Below are positions 31,039 through 42,076 of a stretch of 64,000 bases of DNA, piece by piece; the first letter of the stretch is position 1; each line of letters opens with the position of its first letter. The position numbers and the translations under genes were made by a program. The stretch is from the NCBI GenBank assembly GCA_015847255.1, contig JADLZK010001344.1:1-64000 (forward strand), in the 5' to 3' direction. A model generated the notes under the pieces. It was not told the DNA's origin, did not search any database, and worked only from the letters and a program-made list of their open reading frames with translations. The DNA comes from Hyparrhenia diplandra (lineage: Eukaryota; Streptophyta; Magnoliopsida; Poales; Poaceae).

Positions 31039-32268
31039 TTACGGGAAAAATCGTCGTAGATGCTCGATGTTCCAGGAGTTAGGGATATCAACATCATCCA
31101 TGGTCGTCAACCGGTAAGCTCCTGGTCGGGTTACCTCCTTAACCTTGAAGGGGCCTTCCCAATGAGATCCCAGCTTGTGAACACTCTTCTGCTTCCTTCG
31201 AAGGACCAGGTCGCCAACCGCAAAGGCTCTGCCACGTACATTGCAGTTGTAATATCGTCGAACGCCCTCGAGGTATTTTGCGTTCCACGTGCAACATTAC
31301 AGTCGTGTTTCTTCGAGCGCGACAAGCTCATCTTCTCGAGTTGCATCCGAAGCGTCTTCATTATAATTCTCCACCCAGGGAGAGCGAAAGGCGATATCGG
31401 CCGGGAGGACTGCTTCAGAGCCAAACACCATGAAATATGGAGAAACGCCGGTACTTCGGCTAGGCTGGGTGCGGAGTCCCCAGACGACAGCAGGCAGCTC
31501 TTTAAGCCAGCGACCAAGGTATTTCCCATCTGGTCGGAATAGTCGCTTCCGTAATGCCTCCAATATCATGTCGTTTGCTCGTTCGGCTTGCCCGTTGGCA
31601 CGAGGGTGGGCGACAGACACATATTTCACCCGAATGCCTTTGTCTTCGCAGAAATCCCAGAAGTGGCTGCCGGTGAAGGTGCTGCCAAGGTCCGTGATAA
31701 TAGAATTTGGGATGCCGAAACGATGTATCACCTCATCTAACATCTCGACGGCCTTGTGCTGGTTGGCGTCGACCAGCGGGAGGTACTCAATCCACTTGGA
31801 GAACTTGTCGACCATGACGAAGATCCACTTGAAACCACCTGTGGCTGCTTTGAAAGGCCCTATGGCGTCTAGTCCCCAGCACGAGAAAGGCCATGCCGCC
31901 GGTATAGTCTGGAGCTCATGCGCTGGCACGTGTGTCTGCTTCGCGAAGAATTGACAGTTCGTGCAATGGAGTACCAGGTGTTCTACGTCGGCAACCGCTG
32001 TCGACCAATAAAATCCTGGGCAGAAAACCTTGCCGACCAGAGTACGAGAGGCAGCATGATTGCCGCAGATCCCGCCGTGGATTTTGTCGAGCAGCTTTAT
32101 ACCATCTTCCTCGGAGATGCACTTCTGCAGGACCCGATCTCCTAGACTCTTCCGCATGAGGAAACCGTCGACTAGGACGTAATTCTTGCTTCGCCGGATG
32201 AGACGCTCTTGCTCTGTTCTATCCTCGGGGATGAGAGCTTCCTGCAGATATTTGATTATCGGGACCCG
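31039..32268 (-). pseudogene. Tat2 integrase
   Basis: The frame continues from RT after one TAG (32271-32269). From Met at 32157 it has the Zn-binding set His27, His34, Cys65, Cys68 and the catalytic triad Asp97, Asp156, Glu192 with the expected 35-residue Asp-Glu spacing (Trp-Gly-Leu-Asp; Ile-Thr-Asp-Leu-Gly; Gly-Gln-Ala-Glu-Arg). A frameshift near 31300 separates the C-terminal module, read in another frame as Ser-His-Trp-Glu-Gly-Pro-Phe-Lys-Val and ending Leu-Arg-Arg-Phe-Phe-Pro with TAA at 31041-31039. It would insert element DNA into the genome. Confidence 0.9.
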
Positions 32269-34215
32269 CTAATCTTCATCAATGGTATTGGATAACGTGG
32301 CGACGATGTGGTCGGCTGTCTCGAGTGGAGGCCCCGGTGCAGGATCACTGATTGTCGGTTTCCAAAGATCTTCGACGAAGACGCCTGCCGGTATCTTTGC
32401 CCGAGAAGAGCCGAGCTTGGAAAGTTCATCGGCGGCTTGGTTGTAATCCCGAACCACATGATCAAAGCTGAGCCCGTAAAACTTGCCTTCCAATTTTCTT
32501 ATAGCTGCCACATAAGCATCCATCTTCTCGCTCTTGCAATCCCAATATTTATTGACCTGCTTGATTACCAACGCCGAGTCCCCGAACACCTGCAATCTGC
32601 GAATCCCAAGCTGCACGGTGATACGGAGGCCGTGGAGAGCGGCCTCATACTCTGCAGCATTGTTAGACGCCGGGAAGTGGATCCGCAGAACATATCGGAG
32701 CGTATCCCCGGAGGGTGATATGATGTAGACGCCGGCTCCTGGCCCGTCGATGTTGAGCGAGCCGTCGAAGTACATTGTCCAGCGCTCTCGGCTGGTGTCT
32801 TCGAGGGGAGTCTCTAGGTCCGTCCACTCGCAAACAAAATCCGCCAATGCTTGCGACTTGATTGTACTCCTATTCTTGTATTCGATGGTGAACAGGCTGA
32901 GCTCGATCGCCCACTTGCATATACGACCGTTAGCATCTTTATTCCGGAGGACGTCACCCAAGGGGTAATCGGACACCACGGTGATCGGGTGAAGGTCGAA
33001 GTAATGCCGTAGCTTACGGGACGTGATTAGAATCCCATAAAGTAACTTCTGAATATGCAGGTACCTTTGTTTGGAATCATTGAGGACCTCGCTAACGAAG
33101 TAGACCGGCCACTGGACGGGGTACACGTGCCCTTCCTCCGCGCGCTCGACAACCAGGGCGGTGCTAACTACCCGGTTGGTCGCTGCGATGTAGAGCAGTA
33201 TCTCCTCCTCGTCGTTTGGGGCCACTAACACCGGTGGTGTAGTAAGAAACTTCTTGAAGCCGTTGAAAGCCTCCTGAGCCTCATTGGTCCACCTGAATGC
33301 CTCTCCTGCGTGAAGGAGTTTGAAGAATGGCAGTCCTTTTTCACCGAGCCGTGCGACGAAACGACTCAAGGCCGCCATGCATCCAGTCAGCTTCTGGACG
33401 TCTTTAACATTTTGAGGCGGTTTCATCCGCATGATGGCGCCAATCTTCTCGGGGTTCGGCTCAATACCTCGCCTGCTAACGATGCTGCCGAGCAAGTTGC
33501 CGGAAGGGACGCCAAAAACACACTTTCCCGGGTTTAGTTTCCACTGGTACTCGTTTAGTTTAGCGAACACCCTTGTAAGGTCATCGACCAGGGAGAGGGC
33601 GCTCTGGGTCTTCACCATGATGTCATCGACATAAGCCTGAGCGAGGTCGGGGATAAGGTTCCCTAAGCAGCCAGATAGCCCGGCCGGTAGGTAGCTCCGG
33701 CGTTCTTTAACCCAAAATGACATAGTATTGTAGCAGTAGGCGCCGAACGGAGTGATGAAGGAAGTCTTCTCCTGATCTTCGACCGCAAGGCCAATCTGAT
33801 GATAGCCCGAGTAGCAGTCCAGGAAGCTGAGGAGCTCGCAACCTGCAGTGGAGTCGACAACCTGATCGATACGCGGGAGACCGAAAGGGTCTTTAGGGCA
33901 AGCCCTATTGAGATCGGTATAATCAACGCACATCCTCCACTCTTTATTCTTCTTTTTTACAAGGACCGGATTAGCTATCCAGTCGGGATGATACACTTCA
34001 CGAATAAAACCAGCAGCTAGTAGCCTAGTTACTTCTGCTTTTATAGCAGCTAATTTTTCTTTATTGAAACGACGCATTTTCTGGGCGCACGGCCTTGCCG
34101 TCGGCTTGACACGTAGGCGGTGCTCGATCCAGCTCCGAGGTACTACGGGCATGTCCGCGGGTTTCCACGCGAAAATGCTCACGTTCTCCCTCAGGAACCG
34201 GACGAGCGCGTCTTC
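32269..34215 (-). pseudogene. Tat2 reverse transcriptase and dual RNase H
   Basis: A single open frame of 637 codons from 34182 (the true frame runs on from protease through a TAG at 34218). RT: Asp122 in Phe-Leu-Asp-Cys-Tyr and the Tyr-Val-Asp-Asp box at 184-187. About residues 157-171 read nonsense because of two compensating indels: the adjacent frame gives Gly-Leu-Lys-Asn-Ala-Gly-Ala-Thr-Tyr at about 33710. The first RNase H (about 290-455) has Tyr-Ile-Ala-Ala-Thr where a catalytic Asp is expected. The second (about 466-592) keeps Asp473, Glu511, Asp535 and Asp585. Two RNase H domains identify the Tat lineage. It ends at a TAG where Tyr/Trp-type sequence would continue to integrase. Confidence 0.92.
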
Positions 34216-34218
34216 CTA
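34216..34218 (-). other. TAG at the protease/RT junction of Tat2
   Basis: Codon context AAA TAG GAA, in frame with both sides. Tat1 has AAA TAG GAA at the same position (1741-1749). It may be a shared nonsense mutation (CAG to TAG) or a readthrough codon. Confidence 0.6.
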
Positions 34219-35829
34219 TTTCGGGTCAAGGTTGACGCCTATCTTGGTCGTCTTGGACGCGTCGCCCTCCACCAGCTGGATATCTTTAGTATCCGACGGC
34301 TTGGTGCTCTTCTTCGTCCGCTCTTCCTCGGGTATCTCGAGGTCGGCGGGGTTTAGCTTCTTCGCATTCTTGATGACCTCCTCCTGCTGTATGGACTGGA
34401 GGATGAACTCCCGCTTGTCGAGGCCCTCCTTTTCGCAGACGTAGGCCATGTGCACGTTGGCTCTGCATGTAAGGACCCCTTTCTCCGTGGGGATCTTGAG
34501 GATGAGGTAGCCGTAGTGCAGGACTGCCATAAGCCTGGTTAGTCCAGGCCGCCCGATAATGGCGTGGTATGATGAATCGAAGTCAGCGACAACGAACTTC
34601 ATGTACTGGATGCGATGATGCTTGGCGCTGCCGAACTGTACGCGGAGCGTAACCTGCCCGAGGGGAATTGATGACTCTCTGGGCAGGATTCCCCAGAACG
34701 GGTGATCATATGGCTTGAGGTCGTCCTTCGTGATGTCCAGAGCTTTCATCGAGTTCCGGAACAGCATGTTGAGGGCACTCCCGCCGTCAATGAGGACTTT
34801 CTCGAAATGCAGGCGTCCAATCACCGGATCCAGGACAAGTGGGAACCGCCCGGGATACGGGTTATTGCACCACAGGTCGTCACGGCTGAAGGTGATGACC
34901 CGCTCGGAGAACATGGGCCATATTGGGTCCGTGACCCCCTCGCTGAAGTCTTTGACGGTCAGGACATTACGGGCGGAGATCTTACGATCCCGCCCCACCT
35001 CGCAACCGTAGTGTCCGCCCATGATCATGTGAATGATGCCGTCTTCGGCGCAATAGCGGTGCCCAGGATCGGCGTCCTCGTTTAGGTCTTCTTCCTGGTT
35101 GTTGCAGGCAACCTTGGGCGCTTCCTCCAGCTGCTCGTCGGTGATCTTGAGCTTCTTGCGCTCGCTTTCATACTCGGCGTTAAAGTGCCGACACTCTGCC
35201 AGACTATGATTCAAGTCTGGGTGTCGGGGGCACTTGCCGTGCAGGAGCTTCTTGATCGGGTCTTGCCAGTTGAGCGGTTTCTTCTTTCCGCCAGCTTTGA
35301 CATTGTTAATGCCTCCTCCGCGGCGGTTCCGATCGCGGCGGCGCTCGCGATAGCTGCTGCGACCTTCTTCCCGGCGACTAACATCGCGGGCGTCGTCAGG
35401 GCGGCGGCTATCGTGACGCTCGTCGCGTCGCTTATCATCGCGGGGAGCATCACGTCGGGGAGAGTGCTCCCGTCGGGCAGAGTAGCCGTAATCCTTGTGG
35501 AAAACGTACTCAGCTTCGTCCTGCCCGGCGAATTTCTGTGCCACGTCTAACAGTTTGGACATGGTCGTGACCTTGGTCCTGTGGAGCTTCTTTCGCAGCT
35601 CTTGGGCCGCTGAGTTGCCGTTGGAGACAAGGCCCTTGGTGAACGCGCCGACGCACTCCTCCTCGGTGATGTCTGGGATCGTTAGCCGAACCTCGGAGAA
35701 ACGGCAGATATATTCCCGGAGGGGCTCATTACGCCCGAGGCGCAACCTTTCCAGGTCATACTTCGTGCCCGACTGCTTGCATGTGGACTTGTAGGTGCTG
35801 ACAAAGATCTCCTTGACGTCATTCCACGT
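34219..35829 (-). pseudogene. Tat2 gag C-terminal part and aspartic protease
   Basis: From Met at 35745 (509 codons): the end of the capsid domain, an Arg/Asp-rich basic stretch (residues 90-145), a CX2HX4HX4C knuckle (Cys172, His175, His180, Cys185), and the retropepsin with Leu-Ile-Asp-Gly-Gly (Asp320) and Ile-Ile-Gly-Arg-Pro (396-400). The frame is continuous with gag upstream apart from a TGA at 35832-35830, and with RT downstream apart from the TAG at 34218. Both stops fit C-to-T decay (CGA, CAG). It is otherwise one of the best preserved coding parts of the window. Confidence 0.9.
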
Positions 35830-37623
35830 TCACAGCCTTCCTTCCGGGAGGGCCAGGAGCCAGCGATTGGCCGCCTGGTCGAGGCTGATCGGGAAGTAGT
35901 TTGCCATAACATCCTCCCCGCCTCCGGCTGATCTAATCGCGATCTCATAGAGCATGACCCAGGCCGCGGGATCTTGGTTGCCGGAGTACTTCGAGAGGGC
36001 GTTGGTGCCCTTGAAGCCCAAAGGCCAGCGAACCCGGCGGAGGTCCGGGTGGTAGGGCCGGATCGTCGTGATCGTGAGGTTCCCAGTCGGGTTCCCGTAC
36101 AGCATGTTGTACTCCTCACGTCGCTGGATCTCAGCGTCCTCGCGAGCCTGCTGGCTAGCGGTAATGCGGTAGCGGGCGTCACGAGCCATGTCGATGGTAC
36201 TACGGAGGTCGGGGGGACACCGGTTACCATCCTGACCGGGGACATTTGGGGTGGTTGACCACCCGCGCCTCCGGCCGGAGCACCGCGCCCGGCCGTGCTC
36301 CGACCGCCGACCTTCCCTGGCCAGCATTTTGCCCCGCCGGGCGGTCTTTGCGCCGGGACGGCGTCGTCGCGACGCTAGGACTGATTCGCTCCTCTTGGCA
36401 TGGAGGATGCCTCTTCCTCGCCTCGTTGCCGCGACTCCTCTGGGCGGTGGCGCCGACGGATGACCGGCGTGAGGGCACAGATGAACCCGAGACTGGTTGA
36501 GCCGGGCGTGGGTGGTGTAGACGTACCCACGGACCTCATATAGTAATGTTCTCCCGTAGCAGGAGAGTCGCAGCCGCAGTGATGTTCTGCTCTGGTGTCT
36601 TGTGAACCGGGATTCCGGCCACACCGCCAAACCGATCCCGCAGATTCGGGAGAGTCCCCGGGCAAGTCGGAGACCCAGCCGACGCCGCCGGCCGAGCCTC
36701 GAGCAGCCGCATCCCGCTCCCGCCGCCAACGACGCGCCCGATCGGCGTTGCATTCTTCTCGAGTAGCGCGTTGTTCGTCGGTCTCCCCCTCGAGGGGTGC
36801 CGAGTCATTGCTGATGAAGACTCCCCCACCACAGATCTCCCAGGGAGCGGTGCCCTGGTCGAACAGCGGGGAGTCGTAGCCGAGCTCCAACTCCGTCGGC
36901 TCCTGAAGGACGGTGGTGGTGGCTTCGGACGAAGACAAGGAAGCGGTGCGGCCGTCACGGACCTCGGTGTCCTCCTCCTCCTCTCGGATCGGAGAGAGCT
37001 TGGCCATGCAGATGTGGTCGCGTGTCATCGACGTGGCGCCTTCATGGTAAGTTGGTGCGTCGATGAAGTCATAGGGTCCAGGACGGCCCTCCGACCAGTC
37101 CCAGAGCCCAGGCACCTGGTCACCGCTGCGCGGGGGCGGCGAAAAGCGGACAACCCGCCCTTCGGGAGTAGCGGTGACGACCAGACCCTGGCCAAGGGGA
37201 GCATAGTCCTCGACCAGATCTGTTCTCCTCGAAGGTGCGTCGGGCAGCCCATGTTGTGGTCGATGTTGTCCCTGTTGGCAGAGAGCAACGTAGCCGAGTC
37301 AACCAAAGGGGAAGACTCACCCATACCAATCTGGAGCCTGTCGAAGTCGCCGAGTAGATTGTCAACGTCGTGGACGAAGCGCCGCGTGTATTGTACGAAC
37401 GGGTGGGTGAGCCTGATCGGGAGTCCAAGCGGCCCCGGCTCCGGAGTTGGAGTCGGTGCCGATCTTTGTAGAAAGCGCATGCCGACGCAGATTGGATCTG
37501 AGCCGGCGCAGGGTTGTTGACGCCGGGAACGGCGCCGTTGTTCCAGACGAGCGTCCCGAACTGGATGTCCTCCATCGGGTCGACCGCCATGGATTCAGGG
37601 AAGATCACCATCTTGTTAGCCAT
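35830..37623 (-). pseudogene. gag: Tat2 gag N-terminal part
   Basis: Probable start ATG at 37623 (Met-Ala-Asn-Lys-Met-Val), 38 bp inside the 5' LTR. It then reads through at least two frame changes: a middle segment (37115-36500) with Leu-Gly-Tyr-Asp-Ser-Pro-Leu-Phe and a Glu/Arg-rich helix, and the capsid part (about 36220-35833) with Arg-Trp-Pro-Leu-Gly-Phe-Lys-Gly and Asp-Gln-Ala-Ala-Asn-Arg-Trp-Leu-Leu. It ends at TGA 35832-35830, after which capsid sequence continues (Trp-Asn-Asp-Val-Lys-Glu-Ile-Phe). Broken. Confidence 0.85.
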
Positions 37624-37640
37624 GGCGTCTTCGAGCACAC

Positions 37641-37658
37641 CCCCTACCTGGCACGCCA
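37641..37658 (-). other. Primer-binding-site-like sequence of Tat2
   Basis: Minus strand TTGGCGTGCCAGGTAGGG starts two bases inside the 5' LTR and contains TGG, as needed to pair with a tRNA 3' CCA. The tRNA cannot be named by eye. Confidence 0.55.
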
Positions 37659-37660
37659 AC

Positions 37661-38134
37661 TGTCGTCGGTTTATCGGCGATAGTCTAGCAGGGGTATGCC
37701 CGGCTAGTAGATTGAGCGGTAGAGATGCGCTAGACGACTAACAGGATGTTAAGCAGAACGAGCGAAGGACAAAACACACGGGTTTTACCCAGGTTCGGCC
37801 GCCTTGATGGCGTAAAACCTACGTCCTGCTTAGATTGTATTGATTGATTGAGAATATCGTGTCCCTCGGGGGGGATCCCTGCTCTCCTTATATAGTCCGG
37901 GGAGCAGGGTTACAGGTCGGATCCGCTCCGACAAGATCTATCCTGATCGGTTACAATAGGAAAGTATGTAGTATTGAGCTATACTAGGAAACTATCTTGG
38001 CGACCACGTTTAGGCCGTGATCCTCGACGATTGCGGTCTTCTAATCACCAAGGGCTTCAGTCCGTTGTCTTGGGCCGGCCTGGAAGGCCTAACCCAAACT
38101 AGCCCGTGAGGGGATAGGGGTTCATCCCCCCACA
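37661..38134 (-). repeat. Tat2 5' LTR (right)
   Basis: TGTCGTCGGTTTATC ... CCCCCCACA, 474 bp, about 97 percent alike with 16573-17053. Minus-strand TATATAAGG box at about 37887-37895. Confidence 0.92.
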
Positions 38135-38139
38135 GCTCT
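38135..38139. repeat. Target site duplication of Tat2 (right)
   Basis: GCTCT, matching 16568-16572. Confidence 0.9.
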
Positions 38140-38329
38140 ATCCCCAGATTCCCAATCCCAGATTAGATTTCTTTGTGATTTAAATTTGAAAATAGAAAAT
38201 GATTTGTGCAAAAGGATAAATAAATTAAGCAAGCACTAATCAGCATGAACTACTGAGGGCAAAAAGGTAAAAATAGTATGAACATGACCTCACAAGTTTT
38301 TTTTTGTATGCTGATTATCATTTAACTAT
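38140..38329 (-). other. AthB region between integrase and the Tat2 insertion
   Basis: AT-rich, no gene seen. It joins, across Tat2, to 16567. Confidence 0.5.
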
Positions 38330-39410
38330 TTTCAAAGCATAAATCTATTCTATCAAGCTCTTGGTTAAGATCAGGCAATGGCTCAAAGAAAAGTTTGAGG
38401 CGTTGACCGTTTACCTTTTGAATCGTACCTGCGTCATTCCATTTGCTCCTCAGCTTTCCTTCGCCGAATAATTTCACCCGGGAATTGAATAGGAGTACCT
38501 TATCGCCCGTGGTGAATTCCTTTATCTTGATGCGCTGATCATGCCATCTTTTTGTGCGCTCTTTGTAGAGCTTTGCACTGTGGTACGCCTTCTATCGCCA
38601 TTCTTCAAGATCAGAGATTTATCTCCGTCGGTTGTTTCCGGCGAGTTTGACGTCCATGTTCCACTTTTTGATGGCCCAGTGAGCTCGATGTTCCAATTCA
38701 ACTGGTAAGTGGCAGGTTTTGCCATATACCAGCTGATAGGGTGACATGCCGATGGGGGCTATGTATGTTGTCCAGTATGCCCAGAGAGCATCTGGCAGCT
38801 TGTTCTTCCAGCCTTTCCCCATCTCGTTGACCGTCTTCTGGAGTATGTTCTTGATTTGTTTGTTTGAGGTTTCGGCTTGACCGCTGGTCTGCGGATGGTA
38901 CGGGGTAGCAATGTTGTGCTTGGCGCCCAGTTCCCTCAGGAATGCCCTGAATGATTTGTCCATGAAGTGTGATCCTCCGTCACTTATCACCATGCGTGGT
39001 GTTCCGAAACGGGGGAAGATCACTTCGTGAAACATCTTGCGTGCATGTTTGGCGTCAGCAGCTCTGCATGGTAATGCTTCTACCCAATTTGACACATAAT
39101 CCACTGCCACCAGGATGTACTCGCAATCATGGGACTTAGGGAATGGTCCCATGTAATCAATGCCCCACACATCAAATATTTCTATTTGAAGGTTGTAGTG
39201 CAGGGGCATTGCATCACGAGCAGTGTTATTTCTAGTCTTTTGGCAGCTTGAGCATCTTCTGATGAATTCTCTTGTGTCTTCGTACATGGTCGGCCAATAG
39301 AATCTGCACTGCCAGATTTTGGCTTGTGCACGGAATACTCCAGTGTGGCCGGCATAGGGTTTTTCAATGATTTGCATCTCCTCTTCCCTTGGTACACATC
39401 TTCTCAGCAA
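38330..39410 (-). pseudogene. AthB integrase
   Basis: From Met at 39410: zinc-binding His22 with Cys53 and Cys56 (the usual first His is replaced, in Glu-Lys-Pro-Tyr-Ala-Gly-His). The catalytic triad is complete with Asp85 (Trp-Gly-Ile-Asp-Tyr-Met-Gly-Pro-Phe), Asp144 (Ile-Ser-Asp-Gly-Gly-Ser-His-Phe) and Glu180 (Ser-Gly-Gln-Ala-Glu), 35 residues between the last two. This pattern is typical of Athila. A stop falls at 38621-38619 and the C-terminal part (Lys-Leu-Phe-Gly-Glu-Gly-Lys-Leu, Val-Asn-Gly-Gln-Arg-Leu-Lys) is read to about 38350. Confidence 0.9.
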
Positions 39411-39490
39411 GCCGTCACCACATACTGCATGCAGTGCGGTTCATCCCAAAGGTGTCATCGGCTTTCTACTTGCAGCTTTCGCTTGTCCTC

Positions 39491-40320
39491 TCAAGGTGGT
39501 ACATATCCTGCAACCATAAAGTTGACATTTGCATACCATGGATTGGAGTCCGACACCTTTAGTAACATGTCGTCGCACATGTAGTCATTGATAGGAGGTT
39601 CCTGCATGTTAGTGACCTGCATACGCGACAAATGATCTGCAACGGTATTCTCTACTCCCTTTTTATCTTTTATTTCGAGATCGAATTCTTGGAGTAAAAG
39701 AATCCAACGGATCAATCGAGGTTTCACATCTTTCTTAGTGAGTAGATACTTAAGAGCAGCGTGATCGGTATAAACAATTATCTTTGCACCCACTAAGTAA
39801 GAGCGAAATTTCTCGATAGCGAAGACTACTGCAAGCAGCTCTTTTTTCTGTAGTGGCGTAGTTAAGCTGGGCTCCTGTTAGAGTCTTGCTGGCATATGCG
39901 ATCGCATGCTGCTTTTTGTCTTTGGCTTGGCCTAAGACCACACCAACGGCATAGTCGCTAGCATCGCACATGATTTCAAACGGCAACGACCAATCCGGGG
40001 GTTGGATGATCGGAGCCGAGTTGAGTGCTTTCTTAAGGGTTTCGAAAGTGTGCATGCACTCATCTGTAAAGTCGAAGGGTGCATCCTTGGCTAGCAGGTT
40101 TGTGAGGGGGTCTTGAGATTTGTGAAAAATCTTTGATAAACCTCCTATAGAACCCTGCATGACCTAGGAAACTGCGGATCCCTTTGACATTCACCGGGGA
40201 AGGTAGCTTTTCGATAACGTCTATCTTAGCTCTGTCTACCTCAATCCCCCTCTCGGACACTAGGTGTCCAAGAACGGTGCCTTCCCGGACCATAAAGTGG
40301 CACTTTTCCCAGTTAAGTAC
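39491..40320 (-). pseudogene. AthB RT thumb and RNase H
   Basis: 40293-40060 holds the RT thumb (Gly-His-Leu-Val-Ser-Glu-Arg-Gly-Ile-Glu-Val, Phe-Leu-Gly-His-Ala-Gly-Phe-Tyr-Arg-Arg-Phe). 40160-39750 has the RNase H start Cys-Asp-Ala-Ser-Asp-Tyr-Ala-Val-Gly (catalytic Asp). 39793-39491 has Tyr-Thr-Asp-His-Ala-Ala-Leu-Lys-Tyr-Leu and Ala-Asp-His-Leu-Ser-Arg (further catalytic Asp residues). The frame changes near 40130 and 39840, so the enzyme is dead. Confidence 0.87.
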
Positions 40321-40338
40321 CAGGTCCTTCTCTTGGCA

Positions 40339-41265
40339 TCATTGCAAGACCTTGTCTAAATTCTTCAGACAGCTTTCGAAAGTCTTACCATACACTGAGA
40401 AATCGTCCATGAAGACTTCCATGATCTCTTCAATCATGTCTGAGAAGATAGACATCATACACCGCTGAAAGGAAGCAGGTGCATTACACAGCCCAAATGG
40501 CATTCTACGGTAAGCATAGGTTCCGTATGGGCATGTGAAGGTGGTCTTGCTCTGGTCATCAGGGTGGATCGGGATCTGGTGGTACCCAGAATACCCATCA
40601 AGAAAACAGAAGAAAGAGTGTTTCGCTAACCATTCCAACATCTCGTCGATGAATGGAAGCAGAAAGTGATCTTTCTTAGTTGCTCTGTTAAGTTTTCTAT
40701 AGTCAATGCACATTCTCCACCCTGTGACTTGTCTTTGTGGAATGAGCTCGTTTTTAGAGTTCTCAACGACCGTCATTCCTCCCTTTTTAGGGATCACTTG
40801 GACCGGGCTAACCCATTCACTGTGTGGTACGGGATAAATTATCCCGGCGTGAAGAAGTTTGAGAACTTCCTTCTTCACGACTTCACGCATCGCGTTATTG
40901 AGCCTTCGCTGGGGTTTGCATGATGGGGTACTAGAAGGGTCAATAGGTATGCGATGTGTGCAGAGTGCTGGGCTTACCCCTTTTAGGTCTTGTAAGGAAT
41001 ACCCAAAGACCGATCTATTCTTCTCTAAAACGGCTATGAGTTGGGTCGTCTCCTGGTCACTAAGTTTATCACTAATGATAACCGGAGTTTGTGTGTCACC
41101 GTTTAGGAAGACATAGCGTAGGCCAGGGGGCAGGGGTTTAAGCTCAACAGGAGGCCGAGTCAGCTCTTCCTCTTGGGGAAGTTCTATGGTTTCCCCTGAG
41201 TTGTCCTCTTCTTCTATGAAGAATTGGGCATTGGGGTTTGCGTGATGGGGTACTAGAAGGGTCAA
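40339..41265 (-). pseudogene. AthB reverse transcriptase
   Basis: A 308-codon open stretch with Arg-Met-Cys-Ile-Asp-Tyr-Arg-Lys-Leu-Asn (184-193), Phe-Leu-Asp-Gly-Tyr-Ser-Gly-Tyr (Asp223) and the Phe-Met-Asp-Asp box (285-288). Phe at the first position is usual for Athila/gypsy. It ends at a TGA (40341-40339), after which the same frame continues with Cys-Gln-Glu-Lys-Asp-Leu-Val-Leu, so CGA to TGA is likely. Upstream it runs into a 322-bp tandem duplication that breaks the link to protease. Confidence 0.9.
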
Positions 41266-41553
41266 TAGGTATGCGATGTGTGCAGAGTGCTGGGCTTACC
41301 CCTTTTAGGTCTTGTAAGGAATACCCAAAGACCGATCTATGCTTCTCTAAAACGGCTATGAGTTGGGTCGTCTCCTGGTCACTAAGTTTATCACTAATGA
41401 TAACCGGAGTTTGTGTGTCACCGTTTAGGAAGACATAGCGTAGGCCAGGGGGCAGGGATTTAAGCTCAACAGGAGGCCGAGTCAGCTCTTCCTCTTGGGG
41501 AAGTTCTATGGTTTCCCCTGAGTTGTCCTCTTCTTCTATGAAGAATTGGGCAT
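40910..41553 (-). repeat. Tandem duplication of 322 bp in the AthB protease-RT linker
   Basis: 40910-41231 and 41232-41553 are almost identical (about three differences seen). The unit is not a multiple of three, so it shifts the pol frame. Confidence 0.92.
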
Positions 41554-41653
41554 CAAGTTCTAAGTCTATCTCAGGGTTTTCATAGAGCATGACTCCCATG
41601 ACCTCCTCGGGTATGTCATACTCATGGAGGGAGTCCGTTACCGAGTTTTTGGC

Positions 41654-42076
41654 TCAAGTAACTAGTATGGACAATGATTTTCCTCCCAGTTTGACATCTA
41701 AATCCCTAGATTCTGGTAGATCAAGAATCTTTTCCAAGGGATGCCCGATTAGGATGTCAAAATCTTGGATATCAAAAATATGAAAATCCAAAGAAAGTTT
41801 GACATTCCTATGTAGAAGAATCTGGTCGTGTATAACCTCACGGCATTTTATGATGGTTCGTGGCGCTATGCGCAAAGTCTGTGCTGTGTGGGTTCTAGGT
41901 GTTTCCTTGTCACATTTCTGTGCAAAGGATTTGGACATGATGTTTATGCCCACAGCAGGGTTATACATGACCTCCACTACGTCCCCTTGATATTTACAAC
42001 GGATAGGCGTAGAGGAATGGTTCAATCGAATTTCTTCGAAAGAGGGCCCTTCCTTCGGTAACCATTCCATGCTCAT
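41654..42076 (-). pseudogene. AthB protease-like domain with altered active site
   Basis: A 140-codon open frame with the general fold landmarks of a retropepsin-like gag-pol domain: Met-Tyr-Asn-Pro-Ala-Val-Gly-Ile-Asn-Ile-Met at 37-47 where Asp-Thr/Ser-Gly is expected, and Phe-Asp-Ile-Leu-Ile-Gly-His-Pro-Leu-Glu near the end. The catalytic Asp is Asn39 here. The related domains at 50090-50400 and 48240-49720 are also atypical, so the change may be a subfamily trait. Confidence 0.7.

Larger units (their letters stand above)
16573..38134 (-). mobile_element. Tat2: nearly complete Tat-lineage LTR retrotransposon, minus strand
   Basis: Bounded by two matching LTRs (16573-17053 and 37661-38134) with 5-bp duplications GCTCT on both sides. 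Minus-strand order: PBS-like site, gag, protease, RT, two RNase H, integrase (37623-31039). A convergent spliced antisense gene follows on the plus strand (26958-30423), then a 3' spacer and polypurine tract. A gag/protease-only element (17486-26460) sits in the spacer. Without the insertion Tat2 is about 12.6 kb. The LTRs differ by about 12 substitutions and one 7-bp indel by eye, so it is a fairly recent insertion. Confidence 0.93.

Noticed and set aside
36246..37741. Plus-strand open frames opposite Tat2 gag
   Set aside because: They are shadows of the GC-rich gag coding strand.
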